Below, piece by piece: positions 14,469 through 20,654 of a stretch of DNA of 20,654 bases. The stretch lies in the IMG/VR virus record IMGVR_UViG_3300025642_000458, positions 1 to 20,654 of that record. One strand, written 5' to 3'. Below the pieces are notes generated by a model, which saw only the letters and a program-made list of their open reading frames with translations, searched no databases and was not told the DNA's origin. The translations under genes and the position numbers were made by a program. The stretch's first letter is position 1. Every line of letters begins with the position of its first letter. The stretch comes from a virus.

Positions 14469-14807
14469 ATGGCAAAGGAAACAATCACGCTTAAAAGGCC
14501 AGTTGATCTTCGCGGAGCTGACGGCAAAGGCGCGCATGTATCAAAGCTTGAACTTCGTGACATGGATGTGGGCGACTTTCTCGATGCATGCAAGGATTGC
14601 CGGGAGGGCGCAAGCCGCATGGAGCAGGAATTGCATGTGGTTTCGATCTGCTCGGGCGTTGGTATGTCCGTGCTTCGGGCGATCAAGCCTGGTGACTTGT
14701 ACCAGCTTTCCAACTGGTATGATCGACAGTGGGCAACGCCGACTGAAACGCAGGAGGGTGGCGAGGGAGCCGACGTGGACCCTTCAGGGGACAGCGTGGC
14801 GAGGTGA
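14469..14807 (+). CDS. E: Tail assembly chaperone E (P2 gpE-like)
   Basis: 112-aa protein in the place of P2 gpE, between the tube and tape measure genes. It begins with the TAC-type pattern of acceptance of a beta-rich N-terminus (ETITLKRPVDLRGADGKGAHVSKLELRDMDVGDFLDA), followed by a helical segment and an acidic Gly-rich tail (ETQEGGEGADVDPSGD). In P2 and lambda such chaperones are made in a short and a -1-frameshifted long form that wrap the tape measure. Here the -1 frame is open from 14747 through E's stop and encodes an E'-like tail, so the same arrangement is likely, but I see no classical slippery heptamer in the shared window. Confidence 0.82.
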   Translation: MAKETITLKRPVDLRGADGKGAHVSKLELRDMDVGDFLDACKDCREGASRMEQELHVVSICSGVGMSVLRAIKPGDLYQLSNWYDRQWATPTETQEGGEGADVDPSGDSVAR

Positions 14808-14980
14808 TCCTTCTGGAGGTGATGGAAAATGTCGCTTCCATCTATCCATTCGGCATGTCTGATTTGCGCTCTTTAACACTGATGCAGTTACGGTTTTTTT
14901 CACAAACGGCGAATGCGCGTCGAATGCGCAGCACAGGTGATGTCCATCGGATTTTGGAGACACTGTTAACGAAAGGCTGA
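14804..14980 (+). CDS. E'-like tail assembly extension in the -1 frame
   Basis: An open stretch in the -1 frame relative to E runs from 14747 to the TGA at 14978-14980. From the GTG at 14804, which overlaps the E stop as GTGA, it would give 58 aa containing ENVASIYPFGMSDLRSLTLMQL. This resembles the P2 gpE' pattern of an FxWPxSE-like block followed by MSLxEL. Expression could be by -1 frameshifting near the end of E, giving an E-E' fusion, or by coupled restart at the GTG. The ATG at 14822 in the same frame has GGAGG only 2 nt away, too close for good use. It fills the gap before the tape measure gene, which has no other coding explanation. Confidence 0.62.
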   Translation: MILLEVMENVASIYPFGMSDLRSLTLMQLRFFSQTANARRMRSTGDVHRILETLLTKG

Positions 14981-14987
14981 CATCAAA

Positions 14988-17147
14988 ATGAAAGCGTCAG
15001 TAACGCTTGAGCTTATCACAAAGGGACTGGATAAGGCGCGCCAGGCAAAGCAACTCATAAGAGATGTTGGCCGGGCTGAAACAGTTGGTAAGGATCTGAT
15101 TGGCACAGAGAAAAATCTGATCAAATCCAATGAACGCCTGGCTGAGTCCGAGCATAAATCTGCAAAGGCCTTTGACAAGTCCACGCAAGCGGCAAAAAAA
15201 CAGGGCTCTGAGTTTACAAAACTTGAACAACAACAGGACAAACTGAGACGAAAATCCAAGCAATTTGCAAATGCAAATGGTCCGGTGCGTAGCCCTGGGG
15301 TATCCAGCATGATCAACAAGCCGATGGTCGGCGCTGCCGGGGCAGCCGGTGTCGGGTTTCTGAGTGGCGCAGGGTTGGCGACTACAGGTGCTGTCGGCGG
15401 CCTTGGAATGGTTGCTTCGGCATCGATCGTAGGTGCGGCCGGAGACGAGTTCGAAGCCGATCAACTGCGCGTGCTGGGTGAATATACGGAAGCCCAGGAA
15501 AAGGCCTACCAATCCATTTTGAAGAAAACCGGAACCCATCGCGGCATTGGAACAATGGGTGCTTATGCGATCTTTGGTGAACTCATGGCCGGTGGTCTTT
15601 CCCACAAAGACGCAGCCGTCATGACGGACGGTGTTGCAGTGTTTTCGAAAGCCGCAAAATCGCAGATTGAAGAAGTTGCGAGAACAACCATCGCATTGCG
15701 CAACAATCTTGCCATTGGCAATGATGAAATGATGTCCGCCTATGACGCAATGGCGCTTGGTGGCAAAGACGGCCAGTTTGAAGTCAAGGATATGGCAAAG
15801 GCCTTCCCGTCTCTTGCTGCAAAAATGGGGAAACTGGGTGAGAATGGGCTTGCAGGTGTCAAGCGGCTTGTAGCAATGAGCCAGGCTGTGCGCACGGCGA
15901 CCGGAACAAGCAGTGAGGCGGCGACTAACCTGGACAACCTGCTCAACAAGTTGACCGCCAAAGACTTCACCAAAAACGCAGCGAAATTCGGCATCGATGT
16001 AGAGAAGACGATGTCCGACGCGATAGACAATGGACTGTCTCCTGTCCTTGAACTGATCAAGGCCATCCAGGAGGAAGTTGGTTCAAATCCATTCGCCCTG
16101 GGAGAACTGTTGCCTGATAGCCAGGCCCAGGCGGCATTGACCGCCATTATCAAACAATATGGCGCCATCAATCAGCAGATTGAAAAGATGGGTGCTGCGC
16201 AGGGCATTGTCATGAAGGATTTTCTGACGGCAACGGATAATGCGTCGTCGGCGTGGGATCGGCTGTTTGCGAATGTCGCGACCAAGTCAAAAGACACAGC
16301 GGCCAAAGTTCTACCCGTTGCAACGAAGGTGATGAATTATCTTTCAGACGGCATGGAGGGAAAACCAACAGCCCTCAGTAAGGCCAATCAAGGCGCAAAA
16401 TCTGTATCGTCCGCCATTCCCGTGGCGTGGTTGGGGAGAAAGATATTTGGGGATGATCCGCCACCTCAGATGGAGGCCTACAAAAAATATGGCGCTTCCA
16501 GGCGCGAAGCCAATCAAAACAAGCTAAGCGGCCGTGATGCACTTTCCGGCATCGTGGAGCGCATTGATGCTGCAGATCGAGCCAAAAATCAAAACAATAC
16601 CGTTCAGAAAAAGGGCGATATTTCCGGCCGCATGGATGGTGCATTTGATGGCGTTGCACATGAGGCGGCAGAAGGATCGGCGGCTGTCAAAGAGGAACTA
16701 ACTGCGCTGCAAATTCAAACATTCGCAGCCGGGCAAAAGGCTGGAAAACAACTGGCAGCCGGATTGCGCTCAACCAAACCGGAAGTATCGGCGGCGGCCA
16801 ACGAACTGGCCAGCGAAATCAGCGCCCATTTCCCTCAATCACCTGCCAAGAAAGGACCGCTTAGAGGTTTGCCACAGATGGGGGCGAAGATCTCCTCACA
16901 AATAGCAGACGGCATGTTGAGCAACAGTGCGGCCCAGGCCGCAAGCACGGTTGCCAAACGCATCACAGCAGGACTTGGTGGCAATGCTTCTGGCAGACAA
17001 TCGGCAAAGCCTGGTGGGGTTACGTCGGGCGGGGTTCAGATCGGATCAATCACGATCAATGGTGTCAAGGATGCTGCCGGTGCCGTTGACCAGCTCGGCC
17101 GTAATATTGAGCGCCGGCTGGCCGGTGTTCTTGCTGACGTGGGGTAG
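14988..17147 (+). CDS. T: Tail tape measure protein (P2 gpT-like)
   Basis: 719-aa protein, the longest intact gene in the window, immediately after E/E' as in P2. It has an N-terminal helical, lysine-rich segment with coiled-coil character (about 10-90), a Gly/Ala hydrophobic stretch at about 112-152 able to span a membrane, then a long TP901-like helical body (FELMAGGLSHKDAAVMTDGVAVF and so on). The C-terminus includes HFPQSPAKKGPLRGL at about 614-628, a short motif common near the end of tape measures. The protein sets tail length and is ejected with DNA. At about 0.15 nm per residue, 719 residues would imply a tail near 100 nm, an estimate only. AAGG lies 12 nt upstream of the ATG. Confidence 0.93.
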   Translation: MKASVTLELITKGLDKARQAKQLIRDVGRAETVGKDLIGTEKNLIKSNERLAESEHKSAKAFDKSTQAAKKQGSEFTKLEQQQDKLRRKSKQFANANGPVRSPGVSSMINKPMVGAAGAAGVGFLSGAGLATTGAVGGLGMVASASIVGAAGDEFEADQLRVLGEYTEAQEKAYQSILKKTGTHRGIGTMGAYAIFGELMAGGLSHKDAAVMTDGVAVFSKAAKSQIEEVARTTIALRNNLAIGNDEMMSAYDAMALGGKDGQFEVKDMAKAFPSLAAKMGKLGENGLAGVKRLVAMSQAVRTATGTSSEAATNLDNLLNKLTAKDFTKNAAKFGIDVEKTMSDAIDNGLSPVLELIKAIQEEVGSNPFALGELLPDSQAQAALTAIIKQYGAINQQIEKMGAAQGIVMKDFLTATDNASSAWDRLFANVATKSKDTAAKVLPVATKVMNYLSDGMEGKPTALSKANQGAKSVSSAIPVAWLGRKIFGDDPPPQMEAYKKYGASRREANQNKLSGRDALSGIVERIDAADRAKNQNNTVQKKGDISGRMDGAFDGVAHEAAEGSAAVKEELTALQIQTFAAGQKAGKQLAAGLRSTKPEVSAAANELASEISAHFPQSPAKKGPLRGLPQMGAKISSQIADGMLSNSAAQAASTVAKRITAGLGGNASGRQSAKPGGVTSGGVQIGSITINGVKDAAGAVDQLGRNIERRLAGVLADVG

Positions 17148-17152
17148 AGCAA

Positions 17153-17557
17153 ATGTCACTGCTCCGGTTCGGAGGCTTCACATTCAGAGTGTTCGGATTG
17201 GCACCGCATCTCATTGCTCGGTACGATGAATGGCGGTGGGCGGAAACCGAGCGCTTATCCGGTGAACATGCCTTGCAATTTTTGGGCCGTGGCCCTGGCG
17301 AAATGACATTGGAGGCCACACTTTTTTCACAGCATCTTTCCGGTCATAAGCAACTCCATGTAGATCAGTTGCGAAGCGTCGGCGACAGCGGTACGCCTTA
17401 TCCGATGATCAGCGGCGATTACAAGGCTCTCGGCTGGTATGCGCTAACGTCTTTGGAGAGCGAGCACACCTATTTGGATTTGCGCGGAAGGCCGCGTAAA
17501 GATGGTCTGCTGATTGGTTTTCGCCGGTTTGGCCGTGATGGTCCTGGCGGTCTTTGA
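17153..17557 (+). CDS. U: Tail protein U (P2 gpU)
   Basis: 134-aa homologue of P2 gpU, a tail protein needed for completing the contractile tail. Family features are the N-terminal LLRFGGFTFRVFGLAPHLIAR, the LQFLGRGPGEMTLEATLFSQHLSG block (about residues 40-64), which is nearly a signature (G-x-G-P-D-x-I-x-L-x-G-x-x-F-P in relatives), and LGWYALTSLESEHTYLDLRGRPRK. It starts 6 nt after the tape measure stop with GGGG upstream, and its TGA overlaps the ATG of the X gene by one base. P2 gpU is a little longer (about 159 aa). Confidence 0.92.
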   Translation: MSLLRFGGFTFRVFGLAPHLIARYDEWRWAETERLSGEHALQFLGRGPGEMTLEATLFSQHLSGHKQLHVDQLRSVGDSGTPYPMISGDYKALGWYALTSLESEHTYLDLRGRPRKDGLLIGFRRFGRDGPGGL

Positions 17558-17772
17558 TGGTGAACACCTGGACCACTCGGGACGGCGAAATGGCAGATGA
17601 AATTGCCTGGCGGGTCTATGGCGATAGGGCAGACGGATTGACAGCCCTTCTTGAGGCCAATCCGCAACTTGCCCAACTTCCTCCCATGCTTCCTGCAGGG
17701 CTGATATTGAGCTTGCCTGATTTGCCTGAAATCACGGCTGACGATGACACACTCATAAGGCTGTTCAGTTGA
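17557..17772 (+). CDS. X: Tail protein X (P2 gpX, LysM-like)
   Basis: 71-aa homologue of P2 gpX, a small LysM-like tail protein. The pattern GDGEMADEIAWRVYGD-like text at the N-terminus (TTRDGEMADEIAWRVYGD), then LLEANPQLAQLPPMLPAGLILSLPDLP, follows the typical X-protein layout of a helix-turn, NP-x-LA, and P-x-G-x-x-I-x-LP. The ATG at 17557 overlaps the U stop; the TGA at 17770-17772 overlaps the D start. These single-base overlaps point to coupled translation U-X-D. Here X lies between U and D, as in many P2-related prophages, whereas in P2 itself it is located upstream near the lysis genes. Confidence 0.9.
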   Translation: MVNTWTTRDGEMADEIAWRVYGDRADGLTALLEANPQLAQLPPMLPAGLILSLPDLPEITADDDTLIRLFS

Positions 17773-18770
17773 TGGTGAAGGGCTTTACACCCACAATTGA
17801 ATGCAGCGTAGACGGTCGCTCGATTACATCCTTGCTTATGTCGCGCCTGGTTGAGGCCAGCGTTACCGACGGGACCGGGATTGATGATGACCGGCTCATG
17901 ATTACCGTTGACAACCCCGGCGATCGAATTGCCCGGCCGCGCAAAGGCGCCAAGGTTCTCTTTGCCGGTGGATACCGCGAAACGGGCATTCGGACTTTTG
18001 GCAATTTCATTGTTGAGGATGTGGAAAAATCCGCACCAAATCGCAAGCTCACTATCATCGCCAGGGCGGGCTCACCGGGCAACGCGATCAAGGAAAAGCG
18101 GTATGCCAGTCATGAGGAAAAATCGATTGACGATATCGTGTCAGAGATTGCTGGCATACACGGTCTGACGCCGGCTATCGGCGAAGACCTTGCCTCCGTT
18201 GTCATTCCGTTTCGCGCGCAGATCGGTGAAAGCGATATGCACCTTCTAACGAGCCTGGGAATGCGCCTGGGCGCGGTCGCGTCCATCAAGGATGGCTACC
18301 TCATTTTTGCCCGGAAAGGCAAAGCAGCCAGTGTTACCGGTAAGCCATTGCCAGTCGTGACAATCGGTATGGATGATTTGTATGGCGAAGACGCCTTTTT
18401 GGTGCGTGGCACAGCCCGCAATAGCTATGGAACCATCCGCGCATTCTACCATGATCGCCAGCAGTCAAACCGGCGCTTTGTTGAAGTCAGCAGCGATGGT
18501 CCTTTGCTTCAATTGCCGGAGGTTTACCAATCGGAAGACGAGGCCAGAACCGCCATCGATGGCGAGCGCAACAACCGTGATCGCTCCGAAGAAAATCTGT
18601 CTGTTACGATCCAAGGAAACATAACGGTGCAGGCCGATGCCAAATTGATTGTTGCCGGTATTGATCGGGATGGCGATGGCGAATGGTCGGTCGAGACGGC
18701 CGAGCATAGCTGGTCTGGTTCAGAGATCTATCAAACAACCATTGAGGCCGTCAGAAAGGAGCGGGAATGA
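17772..18770 (+). CDS. D: Tail hub / late control protein D (P2 gpD)
   Basis: 332-aa member of the P2 gpD family, the baseplate hub protein structurally related to T4 gp27 and the VgrG N-terminal domains. Visible marks are the N-terminal strand pattern (IECSVDGRSITSLLMSRLVEASVTDGTGIDDDRLMITVDNP), KGAKVLFAGGYRE, and RKLTIIARAG followed by YASHEEKSIDDIVSEIAGIHGL at about 110-140. The ESDMHLLTSLGMRLGAVASIKDGYLIFARKG block at about 160-190 is highly typical. The C-terminus ends IYQTTIEAVRKERE. It completes the virion genes. Its stop overlaps an ATG by ATGA, but that frame stops after 12 codons. It is somewhat shorter than P2 gpD. Confidence 0.94.
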   Translation: MVKGFTPTIECSVDGRSITSLLMSRLVEASVTDGTGIDDDRLMITVDNPGDRIARPRKGAKVLFAGGYRETGIRTFGNFIVEDVEKSAPNRKLTIIARAGSPGNAIKEKRYASHEEKSIDDIVSEIAGIHGLTPAIGEDLASVVIPFRAQIGESDMHLLTSLGMRLGAVASIKDGYLIFARKGKAASVTGKPLPVVTIGMDDLYGEDAFLVRGTARNSYGTIRAFYHDRQQSNRRFVEVSSDGPLLQLPEVYQSEDEARTAIDGERNNRDRSEENLSVTIQGNITVQADAKLIVAGIDRDGDGEWSVETAEHSWSGSEIYQTTIEAVRKERE

Positions 18771-18922
18771 ACGGCCAGGCCCAGCCGGGTGGCCGGTGCG
18801 TTTGAGCGCACCAACGCGGGCCTGATCACCAAACCAATGCCCGCCGACAGCATCCATAGACAACCGTCGCACCCGTGCCCGCGCGGGCAATGAATGTGTG
18901 ACTGAGTCGCGAGATACGAACA
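18771..18922 (+). other. Hairpin-rich gap between D and com
   Basis: No supported gene: the longest frames are 12 codons from the ATG at 18767 and 34 codons from the GTG at 18789. Three inverted repeats fill it. GGTGCG at 18795-18800 pairs with CGCACC at 18807-18812; GCGGGC at 18816-18821 pairs with GCCCGC at 18839-18844; TGCCCGCGCGGGCA at 18876-18889 is a perfect palindrome. None has a U-run. A GANTC site (GAGTC at 18904-18908), the target of the alphaproteobacterial CcrM methylase, lies 14 nt before com. This may be an attenuating or stable leader for com. Confidence 0.5.
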
Positions 18923-19081
18923 ATGAAAGATGTGCGATGCGGAACCTGCAATGCACTGTTATTCAGGGCTGGACAAAACGCCCTTAGCAACGATATTGAG
19001 ATCAAGTGCCGCCGTTGCGGTACGATCAATCATTTGAGGCCCACTGAGCCCTTGAACGAACGCCAGGAGCGTCGTCAATAA
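18923..19081 (+). CDS. com: Com-like zinc-binding translational activator (Mu Com)
   Basis: 52-aa protein MKDVRCGTCNALLFRAG..., too short for usual gene length limits. The N-terminus follows the Mu Com pattern: C6-x-x-C9, then NALLFRA, then IEIKCRRC with C29-x-x-C32, four cysteines that would bind one zinc. Mu Com binds the mom mRNA and opens a stem-loop that hides its start. Here the next gene is a cytosine methyltransferase rather than Mom; pairing between com sequence and the methyltransferase start is possible (separate entry). No strong ribosome site precedes the ATG (only AGATACGAACA). The stop TAA is at 19079-19081, 13 bp before the methyltransferase GTG. The family call is firm on sequence; the mRNA target is inferred. 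Confidence 0.88.
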   Translation: MKDVRCGTCNALLFRAGQNALSNDIEIKCRRCGTINHLRPTEPLNERQERRQ

Positions 19082-19100
19082 AGGACAACTCAGTGTGGCT
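19038..19100 (+). promoter_or_regulatory. Possible Com-controlled stem occluding the methyltransferase start
   Basis: CACTGAG at 19042-19048, inside com, is complementary to CTCAGTG at 19089-19095, and with U96 bulged the stem extends by C41-G97, C40-G98, G39-C99 and a G-U pair. The GTG start codon (19095-19097) thus lies in the stem; the AAGGA ribosome site (19081-19085) lies at the edge of the 40-nt loop, which also contains ACGC-CAGGA-GCGT (19060-19072). This recalls the inhibitory stem-loop of Mu mom. The pairing is seen; the regulation is inferred. Confidence 0.45.
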
Positions 19101-19997
19101 TTACGTTCCCCCAAAAATGATACCCTCAACGGAATTGCCTTGTGCGCAGGCGTTGGAGGATTGGAGCTCGGCCTGCATATCGCAGAACCCGGGTATCGGA
19201 CTGTTTGTTACGTCGAGCGGGAAGTCTTTCCAGCGGCAACCCTCGTGGCAAGGATGGAAGACAAGACCCTGGATAACGCGCCTGTCTGGGATGACGTTAA
19301 GACCTTCGACGGCCGTCCGTGGTGTGGAAAGGTTCATCTCGTTACTGGCGGATATCCATGTCAGCCATTCTCATTCTCTGGAAAGCAAGAGGGCGAAAAG
19401 GACCCAAGGCACCTTTGGCCTGATATCCGGCGCATCGTTGGAGAAATCCAGCCCGAATGGTGCTTCTTTGAAAACGTCGAAGGCCATCTCGATCTGGGCG
19501 CCGCCAAGGTCATCAAGGACCTTTCGCAAATGGGCTTTACTGTCAAAGCAGGCATGTTCTCGGCGCTCGAAACTGGCGCGAGCCAGATACGGCGACGACT
19601 CTTCATTATGGCCCACGCCGACGAAGTCCCTCTATTGCTGCAGAGCGGATCTGGAACTATCCACTGCGGGGCTGAAGTTTCGCACCGATCCGACACAATC
19701 CGGCAGCCAGATTTCGTTGGGCAAGATCGCGCGTCAATGGACACTGATCTGGTTGATGATCCGTGCCTGCGGAGTGGTGCCGAACAAGAATTTTCGATTC
19801 CAATCTACCCGCCCGCTCCACATCAGTTTGCAGCCTGGTGCCAGGTGCTCACGCACAGACCTGACCTTCAACCCGAATTTTTCGGACTGGATGATGGGGT
19901 GGCCAATCGGATGGACCGATCCGACTGCGCCGGTAACGGAGTGGTCAGCCTGGCTGCAGCGAATGCGTGGCGAACTCTCAAGGCTGCATGCTTTTGA
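19095..19997 (+). CDS. Orphan DNA cytosine-C5 methyltransferase
   Basis: 300-aa enzyme that would transfer a methyl group from S-adenosylmethionine to C5 of cytosine in a specific DNA site. All core motifs are present in order: motif I AGVGGLELG (18-26), motif IV GGYPCQPFSFSG (85-96) with catalytic Cys89, motif VI FFENVEG (124-130), motif VIII QIRRRLF (164-170). The late motifs GLDDGVANRM and GNGVVSLAAANAW are near 264-290. The target-recognition region is about 175-255; its specificity cannot be read off. It starts with GTG at 19095, with AAGGA 9 nt upstream; no ATG precedes motif I. No restriction enzyme partner is visible. It occupies the place of mom in Mu and may protect phage DNA from host restriction. 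It is convergent with the TIR gene. Confidence 0.92.
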   Translation: MALRSPKNDTLNGIALCAGVGGLELGLHIAEPGYRTVCYVEREVFPAATLVARMEDKTLDNAPVWDDVKTFDGRPWCGKVHLVTGGYPCQPFSFSGKQEGEKDPRHLWPDIRRIVGEIQPEWCFFENVEGHLDLGAAKVIKDLSQMGFTVKAGMFSALETGASQIRRRLFIMAHADEVPLLLQSGSGTIHCGAEVSHRSDTIRQPDFVGQDRASMDTDLVDDPCLRSGAEQEFSIPIYPPAPHQFAAWCQVLTHRPDLQPEFFGLDDGVANRMDRSDCAGNGVVSLAAANAWRTLKAACF

Positions 19998-20010
19998 GGA
20001 AAAAGATGTA

Positions 20011-20042
20011 TTATAATGACGGCAAAAAGCGCCAAATTATAA
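20011..20042. terminator. Inverted repeat between the convergent methyltransferase and TIR genes
   Basis: TTATAAT at 20011-20017 pairs with ATTATAA at 20036-20042, with an inner GGC/GCC pair set at 20021-20023 and 20031-20033. It covers the 3' end of the TIR gene and lies 14 nt past the methyltransferase stop. AT-rich arms in both orientations could end transcription from both sides. The stem is weak, so the call is tentative. Confidence 0.4.
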
Positions 20043-20654
20043 AGACATTATTATGTTCCAATCGACATCATATCCTGCCGCTTGCAGTTCCTTGGCGATG
20101 GCCACTCGCCAACCGCCGCCGTCGTCATATAGGTTCCAAATTATGCCCTGCATATCGGACGGCAGTTCCAACTGCTTGTCTACAACAAGGCAACAAATTT
20201 TTCCCCGGCCCAATTTTCCAATAAAGTATCCGAGTTCCAAGATGACATTCTGCCTCGCCCTTGGCTTTGACTCTTCGCCCTTGCGAGAGCCAAGGTCGTC
20301 CGGTGTTAACAATATTATTGCGAAACCCACGTCGGCATTATTCTCAACTTTTTCAAATATTGTTAGGCCTTTATTCGCCTGTTCATGAAGGATAATTGGT
20401 TTAAGACCAATTTTTTCCAAGTACCTGGCCACAGCTTCTTTGGGGCCAGTTTCGTGGCCATGCACCAAAAAAACGCGGCTAAGGCTTATTGCTGACTCCA
20501 AGACCATTGATGGAGTCGGGGAGATTACGCACGGCTCTGCTTCATCAATGCGTTCTTGCAGAGAACCTACTGCCACTCGTAATAATTCTATTGATCGTTG
20601 TTTGCCCTGAGAAAGCTCTTTTTGAATTTTACTCAGAGGAGTTTCTCTACCCAT
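20037..20654 (-). CDS. TIR-like predicted nucleotide-binding protein, probable anti-phage factor
   Basis: 205 aa; the ATG coincides with the window edge, so the true start may lie outside. Residues 1 to about 55 form a variable helical N-terminus. From 60 on, RVFLVHGHETGPKEAVARYLEKIGLKPIILHEQANKGLTI matches the TIR-like domain of CBASS/Pycsar effectors (CAP12/PycTIR type, Pfam PF10137). Further marks are FAIILLTPDD near 111-120 and RARQNVILELGYFIGKLGR at 132-150, in which Glu140 is a candidate catalytic residue. The C-terminus WRVAIAKELQAAGYDVDW also fits. Such domains usually hydrolyse NAD+ once activated; no cyclase or partner is visible here. The gene is visibly AT-richer than the phage block (20 G+C of 60 at 20341-20400), suggesting separate acquisition. 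It is convergent with the methyltransferase. Confidence 0.85.
   Translation of the reverse strand: MGRETPLSKIQKELSQGKQRSIELLRVAVGSLQERIDEAEPCVISPTPSMVLESAISLSRVFLVHGHETGPKEAVARYLEKIGLKPIILHEQANKGLTIFEKVENNADVGFAIILLTPDDLGSRKGEESKPRARQNVILELGYFIGKLGRGKICCLVVDKQLELPSDMQGIIWNLYDDGGGWRVAIAKELQAAGYDVDWNIIMSL

Noticed and set aside
14894-14900. Run of seven T as the E/E' frameshift site
   Set aside because: It lies downstream of the E stop codon at 14805-14807, so ribosomes in the E frame never reach it; it is simply TTT TTT TCA within E'.
19093-20016. A 307-codon open frame on the + strand overlapping the methyltransferase in another frame
   Set aside because: The methyltransferase frame carries all conserved C5-methyltransferase motifs in order; the other frame has low-complexity Ser/Arg/Trp-rich text with no recognisable domain, so it is a by-product of base composition.

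Overview
The window is a stretch of integrated, Mu-related phage DNA, almost all of it late (virion) genes on the + strand. Codon use, moderate G+C, and the style of the tail and regulatory proteins suggest an alphaproteobacterial host, most likely Rhizobiales/Hyphomicrobiales; this is inferred from protein character, since no host gene is present. No tRNA, rRNA, CRISPR array, insertion sequence, integrase/transposase, prophage end or lysis gene is visible.

Layout. (1) 1-285: a small unrecognised gene on the - strand. (2) 286-411: a palindrome-rich control region. (3) 412-4702: a Mu-type head and joining module: protease with a nested scaffold, decoration protein, gpT-type major head protein, and gp35-, gp36-, gpG- and gp37-like proteins. 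(4) 4699-12498: a P2-type baseplate, spike and fibre module: V, a small protein, W, J, I, a DUF4815-type protein split by an in-frame TAG, a small protein, a fibre, a putative tip protein and a putative fibre-assembly protein. (5) 12499-12694: a second control region carrying a near-identical copy of the palindrome in region 2. (6) 12695-18770: sheath, tube, E/E' chaperone pair, tape measure, U, X and D in P2 order. (7) 18771-19081: a hairpin-rich gap and a Com-like zinc protein. (8) 19095-19997: a complete cytosine-C5 DNA methyltransferase where Mu carries mom. (9) 20037-20654: on the - strand, a TIR-like predicted nucleotide-binding protein of the kind found in anti-phage systems, visibly more AT-rich than the rest.

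How it works together. The head genes build a Mu-like capsid; the tail genes build a contractile P2-like tail. A shared operator-like palindrome (core GGTCCGAWTTCGGACC) stands before both the head block and the sheath block, which suggests common late control. Com is probably a translational activator of the adjacent methyltransferase: the methyltransferase has a GTG start that can pair with upstream com sequence, a layout that recalls com/mom of Mu. The methyltransferase plus TIR gene form an accessory end concerned with DNA modification and probably defence.

Points most worth following up: the amber codon inside the DUF4815 gene, the duplicated palindrome, the possible RNA switch at com/methyltransferase, the TIR cargo gene, and the -1-frame E' product without a classical slippery heptamer.
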